A DNA stretch of 64,000 bases from Guillardia theta CCMP2712 (Eukaryota > Cryptophyceae > Pyrenomonadales > Geminigeraceae). Under the pieces are notes generated by a model, which was not told where the DNA came from, did not search any database, and worked only from the letters and a program-made list of their open reading frames with translations. Position 1 is the first letter of the stretch. Every line of letters begins with the position of its first letter. The position numbers and the translations under genes were made by a program. Of this stretch, positions 54,679-64,000 are shown in pieces. The stretch spans positions 619,591 to 683,590 of the forward strand of contig NW_005434659.1 of the NCBI RefSeq assembly GCF_000315625.1, in the 5' to 3' direction.

Positions 54679-57333
54679 GAGTAAACAGATAAGACCGCCG
54701 CACACACATCATCATCCGTAATGAGTCGGCATTAAGGACAAACTCCACCTCATCAACGCACACAACAAACGCAACAGGTATTGCACCCATAATACAACTA
54801 CGTTGAGCAGATCGTAATATTATGCAAGTGAAGTGGAAAGTAAGCAAAATTGTCTGAAAGCATATATCTGGATCATGTTTGAAACATGCTGATGTCGGAG
54901 ACAGTAAAACATTGCATCAGGCATCTTCAAACACTTCCCTATTCAATAGAAAGAATTCTACCCTATGATGTCAGAGGTTCGTCATCTTCGACTGCCCGAA
55001 TGATTTCCCATGTTTCTGCTGCTTCATTCATCTTCTACCTCTCCTCCCACCACAGCCATTTCGCCCATTGCCACCGCCCTCCATACTCACATTCTGTTGC
55101 TCTATTTCTGGCGAGGTCGCCTGCTTTTCATTTTGTACCCCACCATCTTCAACACATACCCCTCCAAATGTCTGTTCGTACCCTACCACATTCCTACCAC
55201 ATTCCATGGCCTCTTAACCCCCCACCCCCCCATCCTCCCATTGATTGGCTTAAAAAAAAAAGGAGGATACCTCATCCCTCATCAGACCCATTTGGGAGCC
55301 TCTTCCCCGCTCGTACCCTTCCGTGTATGCGCCCTCATCCCCTCAATCAAAGTTTAATTAGCCCGGTCATGAGCCGCTGAGTAGCAAGAAGGTCTGACTG
55401 GGAATGGGTGGGGGGTTATAATCAGGGGAGGGGTGGGTGAAAATGAGGGGATCGGACCAGGAGGGTGGGGTGATTAGAATAATTCTTGTTCTCTAGGGAG
55501 CTGGGGTGATGAGGGTCGTAGGGTAGGAAGCAAAGATAGGTGGGGTCCAGCAATTTCTGACTGCAAGGGTGGGTGGTGGTCGAGATTTGAATGAGATTGC
55601 AATCTGACGAGGCTACAGAGAAAAAACGGGGGAGATGAGGGGGTAGGGGTCCAGTGTGGAGTTCGAGAGGGGAAGGGGGAGGGATATTTTGAGATAAAAG
55701 GGGGTGGGTAGATACGAGCAATTATACTGCCAGGGGTAGTTTCTGGTCAACACTGGGGTGAAAAATCCGTTTGATGTTCCAGGAGGGGTGGTCGGTCTTG
55801 GAGAAGGGGGTGAGGGTGATCAGGGAATCGGTCGCATTTACCATTAGAAACTATACCCTACGCAGAAGGTCCAAGTCCTCCTAGAACCAAGGTCCTACAT
55901 CCCGTTGAGGGTAGGAGACTAGAACCCAACAATAGCTGTCATATACTGGAGGTCATAGAGCCCTAAGTCCTGAGCGTCTGGATTTTCGGTGCTTGTCATT
56001 TTACTCGTACTAGAGCCCAAAGGGGGGTGGTACTCCCCTTGCCTCCTAGTCCGTAGGAGCTTTCCACATGCTTGATCCCTAATTGATTTTAGTCAAGTAT
56101 GAAACATCAATTACTACCCTCGGCCCCCTCTCCTAATTTGAATAGGCAAGAGCTTGTTTGGGTGGTACGAAAAATTAAATAACTATCTTTCATGGTACAA
56201 TCTGGATAAAAGAGATGTACTGGAATTCAGATTGGGGTGAAGGAGGGGGTGGGTGGGTGGGAACCCTCACCGAAAAGTGGATCTGGTTCATGCGCGATGG
56301 GGGAGATACTGGGCCTGAACCGCAAGACTTGATGATGCGTTCACGTTCGCTGAGTTGTTTTCTCTAGGGACCTTTGCGATCTTTGATGCAACTTACCCTT
56401 TCTGTCATATTGCTAACATGTACTTGCGTTGAACTCGTCCTCCTTTATCGCTCTGACCCTCATATGTTGTGCGTCCCATCGTCTGGATTCGCCAGTCATG
56501 GTGCCTGGTTGTTGCATGTTCGGGTGTTACTATCTTGAATTATAGTTTTTTTGTATGACAATCATCGTGATGAAATACCCGTTTGTTCGAATTGCATTTC
56601 AATATCTTAATTCGCGGATGTGCTCGTTCTTTTGCGTCCTAGGGTCTGTTCAGAGATGGTATCTGAGCATGTATGAAATCATTCAAATTCACAGCATCAT
56701 TCATGTCTTTTGTTATGCAGATTTCTTTCTTCTTCGAGATAGCTCTTACCATTGATCCCTCATTATTGCTTCGCTGCATTTCTAACCAACTATAAAAACC
56801 TCCGCTTCTGCTCCTTGCATTCATTGCTTGACGTGCAACTGAGATGCGAAAAACGAAGTTTGACTGTCCTGTCATCCTCATCTCAATACCGGATTACCTT
56901 GATTGTCATATTTCCATTGCATCTTCAGTCATCTTGCCACATCACCATTTTGAGTGTATAAATGGGAACACGCTTTTGTTCAATGTCTTCTTGAATACAA
57001 GTTCTAACAGATTTACAATTCACTAACACCTGAATGGCTGCAGATATTCATCCCGTTTCGTTTGACTGGAAGAATTGCTTTCGGTCACGGACAAAATTGG
57101 AACCAGGCTGAATCGGTTGGCGGGCTTGCGGGCTGGTTGGCTCTCTGCCTCCCTTTGCCCGCTTGTGCCCGCCATCGCTGTTTCAGTTTCAGGACAACTC
57201 GATATCGAAGAACATTGAAATTACATCAACCTGTGGGTACCATATCATTGTAGTCAACTCTTTTGCACAAACCATCTTTTCGTTTTGTGCTCCCTTTCGT
57301 GAGAAATCTGACGTGCCTCTTGGGAACAGTACA
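54679..57333. other. Long gene-poor stretch with facing C-rich and G-rich tracts
   Basis: From 55000 to 55370 the plus strand is C-rich (TACCCC, CCACATTCC, a C-run at about 55220, then an A-run at 55251-55262). From 55405 to 55860 it turns G-rich (GGGTGGGGGG, GAGGGGTGGGTG). From about 56150 to 57050 it is AT-richer, with no supported gene. In-frame sequence upstream of 57334 (from 57163) is open and may be a 5' extension of the acetyltransferase gene. No RNA gene was recognised. Confidence 0.45.
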
Positions 57334-60300
57334 ATGAGCAATATGGAGGAAGAAACTTGGCGTCATATCCCAGATGATTGGATGCATTCGCAGGTTCGAT
57401 TTCTTCTTCTCTCAGACAAGAACCAATTGATTCGTTTTTGCGAATCTGCGCAGAGGGAATTCGGGAATGATGATTTGTATTTCCGTCAAAATGAAGGATT
57501 TTCTCCTCCAATACCAACAGAAGGTTAATCAGATCGTGGCCATTGTCTAATTCTGTATGACAAATTTTGCAGTTGCTCAGCAGCTGCTTGTGGGCAACTC
57601 GGATTCCTCACCAGCACTTGACTCTTACTACAACCACAATGGCTCGACTGGGAATTCTTCATATTCAACATCGAAGGATGAACTCTTGCGTGCTCAGCCA
57701 GAGAACAACACTAACGGTGATCAATTGTGGCATAATATCTGCCTCTTTACCTCATTTTGGGAAGGCAATATCAACCCTGTCAACCTGGCCACACTGCTGA
57801 AAGATACTACTCTAGGATCCTACCTGACTGTGAGAGTCGAGCTGCAACTTTTTGTAACTGAACCATCCGCTTGCTGTAGAATTCTGTCCGAACTGTATCA
57901 AATCCATTGCGCAATGTTGTTGTCAAAGTTGTGGCAAACTATCAGAAAGTCGATGACTTGCACCAAGGTATCTTAATGCGTAATGTTCATTCCAGTCTTT
58001 GAACGTTGGTTTAGAAAAACCGCCACCAACTGAGGCTGTGAACAATCGATGCAAAACTATCCTTGCATTTCAGCAGGGAAGTGGGACACATTTGTGCTTT
58101 GGAATGTTTGTGAAGGAATACATCGAACTTGCCGAAATTTATGTAGACAGTGTGGACAGGTGATCTTGAAATTTCTATATATCATACCCTTAACATTTAT
58201 GATACAAGCACCCCACTTCTGGAAGGTGAAAATGGGGAAGATCGGCAGAAAATGATGACTTCTATCGTCATTTCTTACATGAATTATTCCAAGAACCGGG
58301 GTTTCAAAAGGCTCTATTTACGGGTTGCTCCTCCAACCGATGAAAACAGGTAGGCGTGCAGAGCCCCAAGATTGATAGCCTTTTCATCATGCCGCAGCTT
58401 TATCTTTACGAGGAGATTGCCGAATGTAAGATTCAGGGCATCAATGCATTTGTCATTATGGTTCAAATATATTGTCCAAGCAGCCAGGTACACTCTTTCG
58501 AGAGCCATGTCCTCAGTTCTTGATTTGCTTGTAGCCGGAATGGAATCGTTCACGGAACTCACTGGAGCTCAAACCCGGGAGAAATTGAATTTCCCAGATG
58601 GATGCTCCGCGAGGTTTTGCTTTGATGATGGTCGGTGCGTCAGATACTGAGTTGATCTCAGGACGATCGTCGTGCAGAGGACGCTTACAATGCTGTCGCC
58701 TCTACACAGGTGAACTGCATGGCTGAAGATGTTTACTTGACTGGGATGTCTGTTAGGTTGAACCTCAGCATGGAGCAAAGGATCTCGTTGAGGTGGCACA
58801 CCGCCTGCAAGATCGTTTCTTTGTCGTGAATCTGCACAATCCCAGTGCTCGGTGAGATCGAGGACTGCACTTGGAAACAGCTGATATTTTACAAGGTTGA
58901 AACGTGTTGAGGACGATGGCAACCTAGTGACCTCAGATGTCATGAGGGATCGAAGGTTGCTGCCCCCTGTGAGTGGCAAAGAGGAAAATAATTCCCCTGC
59001 CAGATCATTCGCAGAGATCTGCTCAAGGCAGCATCTCAGATTCAATGTTCCTGATTCCTCAGCGCAGTCGACAAGGATTCTGATCGGCATAGTGAGCACC
59101 CTTTGCTGCATGCCCTAATAGAGCTCACTGGAGCTACACAGATTGCATCAGAGCAACAAGGTGAAAGAAGTTCTGGATCAAGCTTGTCCGCTACCCAGCA
59201 GCGCTCGTTTTCCCAAAAGAGCCTACCGGGGGAGGGAGAAGTCTTGAGAAACCCCCAGGTGGATTGCAGCTGTGTGTGGCAGCAATGAGATGACTCGGAT
59301 GAATTCAGTACGACTCCTTGAAGAAGGGTGAGATCTTACAAGGAGCGTCACGGTCGACTGCTGCCAGCAAGGTGATATGATCGATGAGCAGGCAGAAGAA
59401 TGCGTGGGGCGGAGGGGTCAAAATCTGATTCTTGATTGGGTTCCATTGCTGTCCCTTACCTCTTTGACTTTCAAAGGACAAGATGAAGATTCTTCCCTCG
59501 AAATCTCGAAGACCGGCTGATAACGAATTGGGCATCGGCGAATCCTCCACCTCGACTATGTTTCCTCCATCGCGCATGATGTCGGCAGAATACGGGGCTT
59601 ACATGGCATATCAGCAACAAGTCAGTTTACTCTGTCTTGGTATCTTGCTGATCGCGCTGCAGGCGTCGTTGGATGGGCACGCAGGGTTTCCCAGGGGAAT
59701 GATGTATGGCTCAAGCAATCGCATGCCAGAAGCAGAATTCTCACGAGGGCAAATGTATGGAGGCATGCCGCCATATCATCCTGACATGTACCCCGGTATG
59801 CTGCGATGAGATTACCTAGAGCATGTGACGGGGTTTTGTTGCAATGCAAGGCATGATGGAGGAACTGAAAGGTCGACCCTCCATGGGTATCCCTCCACAC
59901 GTCAGCATGTCTCATCTGCATCCGGACATCCGCTGGATGGGCGAGCCCACACGAGGAGGGCTCGGGTGGTCACACGCTTCACCACGAGATGCAATTGCGC
60001 AGGCGAATGGGTTGGGAGGGTGAGGAGCGAGCAGACGAGTGTTGACGGGGTTAACTGAGCTGCTGTCAGGTTCGGGGTTGATGGAGTGGAACATGGCTTC
60101 AGGGGCAACGGGCATGGCTTCCCTTACGATGTCCATTACGCTTCGCCGCTGGCCAATGGTGAGTGCACTTGTTGAGAAGCGTGCGGAACTTGTGACGGAT
60201 GGGAGCAGGTCACCTGAGCTCGTCGATTCAAGCTGTGCAGGCTGCTCAAGACCTGCAGATGCTTCAGGGTCAGATGCCCATAGGGTGGAGGGGTGGAGAT

Positions 60301-60986
60301 GTTTCAGCGTCTTCCAAGCGAATCGCCGACGGGAGGAGGATACCTCCTGGGGTTGCAGTTCCAGCAGCGAGGAAGCTCAGCAACGGTATCCCCAACGGTA
60401 GCCCTAGCGTGACGAAAGCAGCTACAGGTAGAGAGAATTTGAAGCGAATTATCTTCTTTGACAGTCGTCCAGGTATGGAAGCGATGAAGGGTATACTCGC
60501 AGTGAAAGATGAAGGTCAGACCCTCTGATGCTGTGCTCCCCTCTGCCCGCCTCATCTTGTCTCACATAGCCCTTCATCCTCCTAACTTGTCCTTGCAGAT
60601 CCTGCGAGTCTCGTACAATCCAGCATCATGTCAGTGCCTCCTGTCGCTAATCTGGACAAGAGGCCTCGAAGCTCTCCCGCCAAGTCCGACATTGCTTCTC
60701 CTCAGTCCCTCACCGGCTTGTCCATGGGGCTCGAGGCCTCCCAGAACAAGGTGAGACCCTCGGGACTCCCTTGCGCTGCTGCTCACCTTGGCTGCAGAAC
60801 AAGAGGAAACGAGAGAGCAGCAAGGCAGTGAAGCCGATGCTGATAGGGCAAGATTTTGGGGAGGGGAAGGGGGATGGCAAGAGCGATCTTGACACCTCAT
60901 TGCTGGACGTGGATGAGCTGCAGCTGTCGAGTGACTTCCTGGACGCGGACTCGTTCCTGGTGACGTCAGGGCTGGTGCCTCCCTGA
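57334..60986 (+). CDS. CBP/p300-type histone acetyltransferase (KAT11 domain) with long C-terminal extension
   Basis: Exons from ATG 57334 read WRHIPDDWMHSQVRFLLLSD and then VAQQLLVGNS. The HAT domain follows: PLRNVVVKVVANYQKVDDLH, NRCKTILAFQQGSG, HLCFGMFVKEYIELAEIYVD, VISYMNYSKNRGFKRLYLRV, APPTDENSFIF, WFKYIVQAASRNGIVHG, PRWMLRE, DDRRAEDAYNAVA, RLQDRFFVVNLHN, DGNLVTSDVMRDRRLL and RQHLRFNVPDSSAQST. These follow the order of the p300/CBP/plant HAC catalytic fold (AFQQ, CFGMxVxEY, YxDSV, APPxDEN). A glycine/methionine-rich region (GGMPPYHPDMYPGM), KRIIFFDSRPGMEAMKGILA and an acidic C-terminus (SLLDVDELQLSSDFLDADSF) follow, resembling an activation domain. No bromodomain, PHD, ZZ or TAZ finger was seen. 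Splicing is well supported to about 58960 and looser after. Confidence 0.75.
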
Positions 60987-61212
60987 AAGCCTCGCACCTC
61001 CTTCGAGTCGGACATGTAGATTAGGCGTGACAAGCCGGAGACACTCCAGTGATTGTAATAATTATTTGAGAGCTACAGACCACCCCCTGCCACTGCTCTG
61101 CCTCCTCCTCCTTCTACTACTCCTCCTCCTCCATCACTGCCACTTTCACTTTCTCCTCCTCTTCTCTCCTACACTTTCCCCTCGTCCGGCTCATTCAGGT
61201 TCGGTGTTCGAG
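60987..61212. other. Convergent 3' spacer
   Basis: This short pyrimidine-rich spacer (CTCCTCCTTCTACTACTCCTCC) separates the ends of the acetyltransferase gene (plus) and the GT41 gene (minus). Confidence 0.5.
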
Positions 61213-64000
61213 TCAATCTGCTCTTCTCTTCCTTACTGCTACATGTCTCGCCCCTCCACTTCTTCCTCCTCCCTCCTTTGAAGCAGCTGCCGCCACCTTC
61301 ACCTCCAGCGACGCTCGCAGACCCGCCCACGAGTCTCTTCCCCACTCCTCCAAGTCACAGAAACTCCATCCTCCCCTTGCCCATGGTCAGCTGCCAACAC
61401 GCCAGCAGCATCAGCAAGCTTACCTATCTTCCTCTCTCCTCCTCCTCCTCCTCTTCCTCAAGACGTGGAGGGCAAGGCGGATGAGGTCTTCAGCATCTCG
61501 AGCGATGAGTAGGTGGAGGTCTTTCTCCCTTGCCATGAGGCTCGCGGAGACTCGCGATACCATGAGCTCGCCGGGGAGAGTCGCCTGCTCTGACTCAGAT
61601 GGAAGGCGCAGCAAAATGCAGGACAAGAGGCAAGGAGAGAATTGAAGAGAGGAGGAGGAGGATTTGCTGAAGCACCACCAGCAGCAGCAGACAAAGGAGG
61701 GCCGCAAGCAAGGGCAGCAACAATAGGAAAGCAAAACAAGAAATGGAGTTGGAAGTCAAATGCACGAGGAAAAGGAGGAGGCGGAGCAAGAGGAGGAGGA
61801 GACCAAGGAGGAGAGAGAGCAGGACCAATACCAGCACCAGCAGACTCACCACAGGCACATTCGACCTCAGCCATTCCGCTGTCGTCGAGTGTCCATTGTA
61901 CCGCATTGAGTCGAGGAGGAGGTCAGATCTTTCCTTGAGCGCCTGACGTGTTTCAACGGCTGACTGGAGGACAGGAGGAGGACAAGGGACCAAGCAGAGG
62001 AAACAGCAGATGGAGGCGAGTTGAAAGTAGTAGTAGTAGTAGTAGTAGTAGTAGGAGGAGGAGGAGGAGGAGGAGGAGGAGGAGGAGGAGGAGGAGGAGG
62101 AGGATTAAGAGGGGAAAGAGTCGAAACGAGAGTTTTGACCTCGTAGGATCGTTTGTCAAGGGAGGCTGGGAGCTTGAGAATGCGACTGGAGGCGTTAGAG
62201 ACCCCCAGGACCGAGAGTGTGTGGAGGATACGATGACTACAGGAGGAGGAGGATCAGCAGAGGAGGGAGGAGAGCAGGGGCTCTTGCCTTGCCATGGAGG
62301 AGATAGGAGGTAGCCATAGGAAGGAGGAAGGGAGTTGGAGGAGGAGCTTCGAGACTAGAGTCAGATACTCCCAGCTTGAGTTAATTCCAACGCTCTCTTC
62401 GAACATTCTCCTCAACCTCTGGCTGTCTGGCGGGATACGCATCGAAGGAGGGGGGGAGAGAGAAAATAAGTGCGGGGAAGGAGGAGGAGCTTCTCGGCAA
62501 ACCAATCTTCCTAGAGCGCTAAGTGAGCAAGAGAGAAGAGGGAAAGAGCTCAAACATATTCAGGGGGCGAGGCAACAGGATCGCCGAGGAGGAAGTCGTA
62601 CGCATGTCCTACCTACAGGCAGATCTTACCACCACCATCATCTCCTCCTCCTCCTCCTCCTCCTCCTCCTCCTCCTCCTTTCCTCCTCCTCATCCTCCTC
62701 TCCTCCTACCCCGGTAGAGCCAACGACGCCGAGCATGGCGACTGACAGGCAGGAGGGACGGAGACTGTTGACCAGGACGTGGTGTGGGCCTGACGAGCCC
62801 GACGACCAGCCGTCGATGTCAAGGAGGATGTGAGTACCAGCCGCATTGATCCTGCGAGCGAGCAAGGAGGAGGAGACGTCCGAGCTCGCCACCCACCGAG
62901 AGCAGGTATGCCTGATCCCTTCCTTCACCTCCTCGTCTGATCCTGATCCTGCTCCTGCTCCTGCTCCTCCTGCTCCTGCTGAAGTCTTGTAGCAAGTGAC
63001 TGAGAGGACGTTCCTGTTTCTGAGCTCCTTCCACCCCAGCAGCGCACCCAGCAGAACTTGACCGTGAGGATGGTCGTGTGGATGTGCCGCGAGGATCGCC
63101 AGATTGACTTGAACCACTCGGGACTTGAGGCTGGAGGGAAACAAGAGGAGAAGGGGGAGGAGGAGAAGGAGGAGGAGAAGAAGAGATAAGGAGAGCATGG
63201 AGAGGAGAGACAAGAAATGCAGGGAGAGAAGGAGACGGGGAGTGGGTTGGTGGTAGGCAAGGATGGGAGAGGAGGAGAGAGGAAAGAGGAGTAGAAACAA
63301 ACATGTTAGCTTCTTCAAGCACAAGTTCACAACGTTACCTCTCGCAGACTTTCATGGCAAACTTGTTGCCTCCTCCATCCTCTCCGTCCTCTCCCTCCTC
63401 CCTCGCTCGCAGGCTCCTGGCCTGTGCTCCCATGAACTCTGCAGTCCCTCCATCACCTTCATCATCATCATCCCATCAGCTACCAAGAAACTGTCGGTGA
63501 GGGAGCAGCATGAGCGCTTCCACGTGTCCTAGAGGAATCCCTTGCTCTCCCCTCCTCGCCATTTCTCCCCTTAACGACCTACACAGCAAGTTGTCATAAT
63601 CCCACCCTTCCCTTCCCCTGCTGTGCTTTGACCTACACCACCACCACCACCACCACCACCTCCTCCTCCTCCTCCTCTTCCTGCTTCCCCTGCTTCAGCG
63701 CCCTCCTCTTTCTTCGTCCCTTGCCCTTCTCTCTCTTCCTCTCCAACCTGCTGATGTCATCGGCAAGGTCAAAGTCGCATCCCCACAACGCAAAGTGAGC
63801 TCTGCAAGCAAGCGCGCATGGAAGGAGAGGAGACGCGCGTTCCGCTTGTCTGCATGCGCCGTCGGCCAGGAGGATCAGCGACTTGGAGGCCAGGACTTGC
63901 GTCAGATGGCACAGAGCTTCCCCGTCCTCCTCCCACAATCTGCCGCTGCTGTCTCAGCCATGGCTTCCTTCCTCCTCCTCCTCCTCCTCCTCCTCCTCCT
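61213..64000 (-). CDS. O-GlcNAc transferase (GT41), catalytic region, 5' partial
   Basis: Reading leftward from the window edge: CRAHFALWGCDFDLADDISR (about 63790), RRINAAGTHILLDIDGWSSG then LRPSCLSVAMLGVVGSTG (about 62840-62700), AYDFLLGDPVASPPEYV, EDWFAEKLLLLPRTYF (about 62500), SKLLLQLPSSFLWLP (about 62330), SSRILKLPASLDKRSYEV, ERSDLLLDSMRYNGHSTTAE (about 61910), VSRVSASLMAREKDLHLLIA and EDLIRLALHVLR (about 61560-61465). A probable last exon (WAGLRASLE) has its stop at 61213. This is the OGT/SPINDLY catalytic domain in the right order; DLLLD...YNGHSTTAEWL is the UDP-sugar-binding element. Such enzymes attach GlcNAc or fucose to Ser/Thr of nuclear and cytosolic proteins. The TPR half should lie beyond base 64000. 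Exon borders are approximate, and whether it is OGT or an O-fucosyltransferase cannot be decided. Confidence 0.8.
62028..62104 (+). repeat. (AGT)n followed by (AGG)n microsatellite
   Basis: About nine AGT units run into about seventeen AGG units, in an intron of the minus-strand GT41 gene. Confidence 0.85.
62638..62690 (+). repeat. (CTC)n microsatellite
   Basis: CTC units follow the GT41 exon encoding GVVGSTGVG and probably lie at the intron start. They give an artificial Glu/Arg run if translated on the minus strand. Confidence 0.8.
63638..63680 (+). repeat. (CAC)n/(CTC)n microsatellite
   Basis: CAC units followed by CTC units lie downstream of the GT41 exon at 63700-63938. On the minus strand they would read as poly-Glu/poly-Val, more likely intronic. 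Confidence 0.8.

Noticed and set aside
54886-55380. 164-codon plus-strand ORF rich in His/Pro/Ser
   Set aside because: It is driven by C-rich low-complexity sequence and a poly-A run. No domain or signal supports it.

Overview
This window is nuclear DNA of a eukaryotic alga, most likely a cryptophyte of the Guillardia theta type. Coding sequence is broken by many GT-AG introns, most of them 40-55 bp, and exon phases join cleanly across them. At least three genes (27405, 48631, 52227) encode a secretory signal peptide followed directly by a segment starting with Phe (SSSS-F, SEA-F, TSG-F). That leader marks plastid proteins of algae with a complex red plastid. No bacterial operons, phage, IS elements, CRISPR arrays or recognisable tRNA/rRNA genes were found. 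Microsatellites (GGA, GAT/ATC, CTCCT, CTG, CAC) are abundant, mostly in introns and intergenic spacers.

Layout. 1-14264: two giant cell-surface genes read away from each other from a 242 bp spacer. The left one (minus, runs off the window) is a secreted EGF/CUB/filamin-repeat/L-type-lectin protein. The right one (plus, 12 exons, 2224 aa) has a large beta-sandwich ectodomain and a C-terminal 8-TM module that weakly resembles STRA6. 14265-18576: gene-poor, with fragments, a possible IQ-motif gene and a decayed pseudogene. 18577-20583: protein kinase of CaMKK/LKB1 type. 21026-26933 (minus): signal peptide, TPRs and two consecutive GT4-like glycosyltransferase domains. 27405-28617: organellar Sua5/YrdC threonylcarbamoyl-AMP synthase. 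29071-30112 (minus): PDZ protein. 30222-31752: secreted unknown. 31861-33819 (minus): unknown. 33970-35351 (minus): RNase PH-type exosome subunit. 36386-37966: UEV/Mms2 ubiquitin E2 variant. 38332-38942 (minus): EAF6. 39642-42106: secreted protein with a glycosyltransferase-like DDD motif. 42570-48204 (minus): full ABCA transporter. 48631-51815: plastid NAD(P)-binding-like protein. 52227-54023: plastid DUF2358 + SOUL haem-binding protein (HBP5-like). 54083-54678: two small uncertain ORFs. 57334-60986: CBP/p300-type histone acetyltransferase. 61213-64000 (minus, partial): O-GlcNAc transferase (GT41).

The genes are housekeeping and surface functions set side by side rather than a pathway. They alternate strands, so most sit in divergent (shared upstream region) or convergent pairs. 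Several upstream regions carry dense CCCCACC/TACCCC tracts on the coding strand, which may be a promoter hallmark. All exon coordinates were derived by hand from splice consensus and reading-phase continuity, with no transcript evidence.
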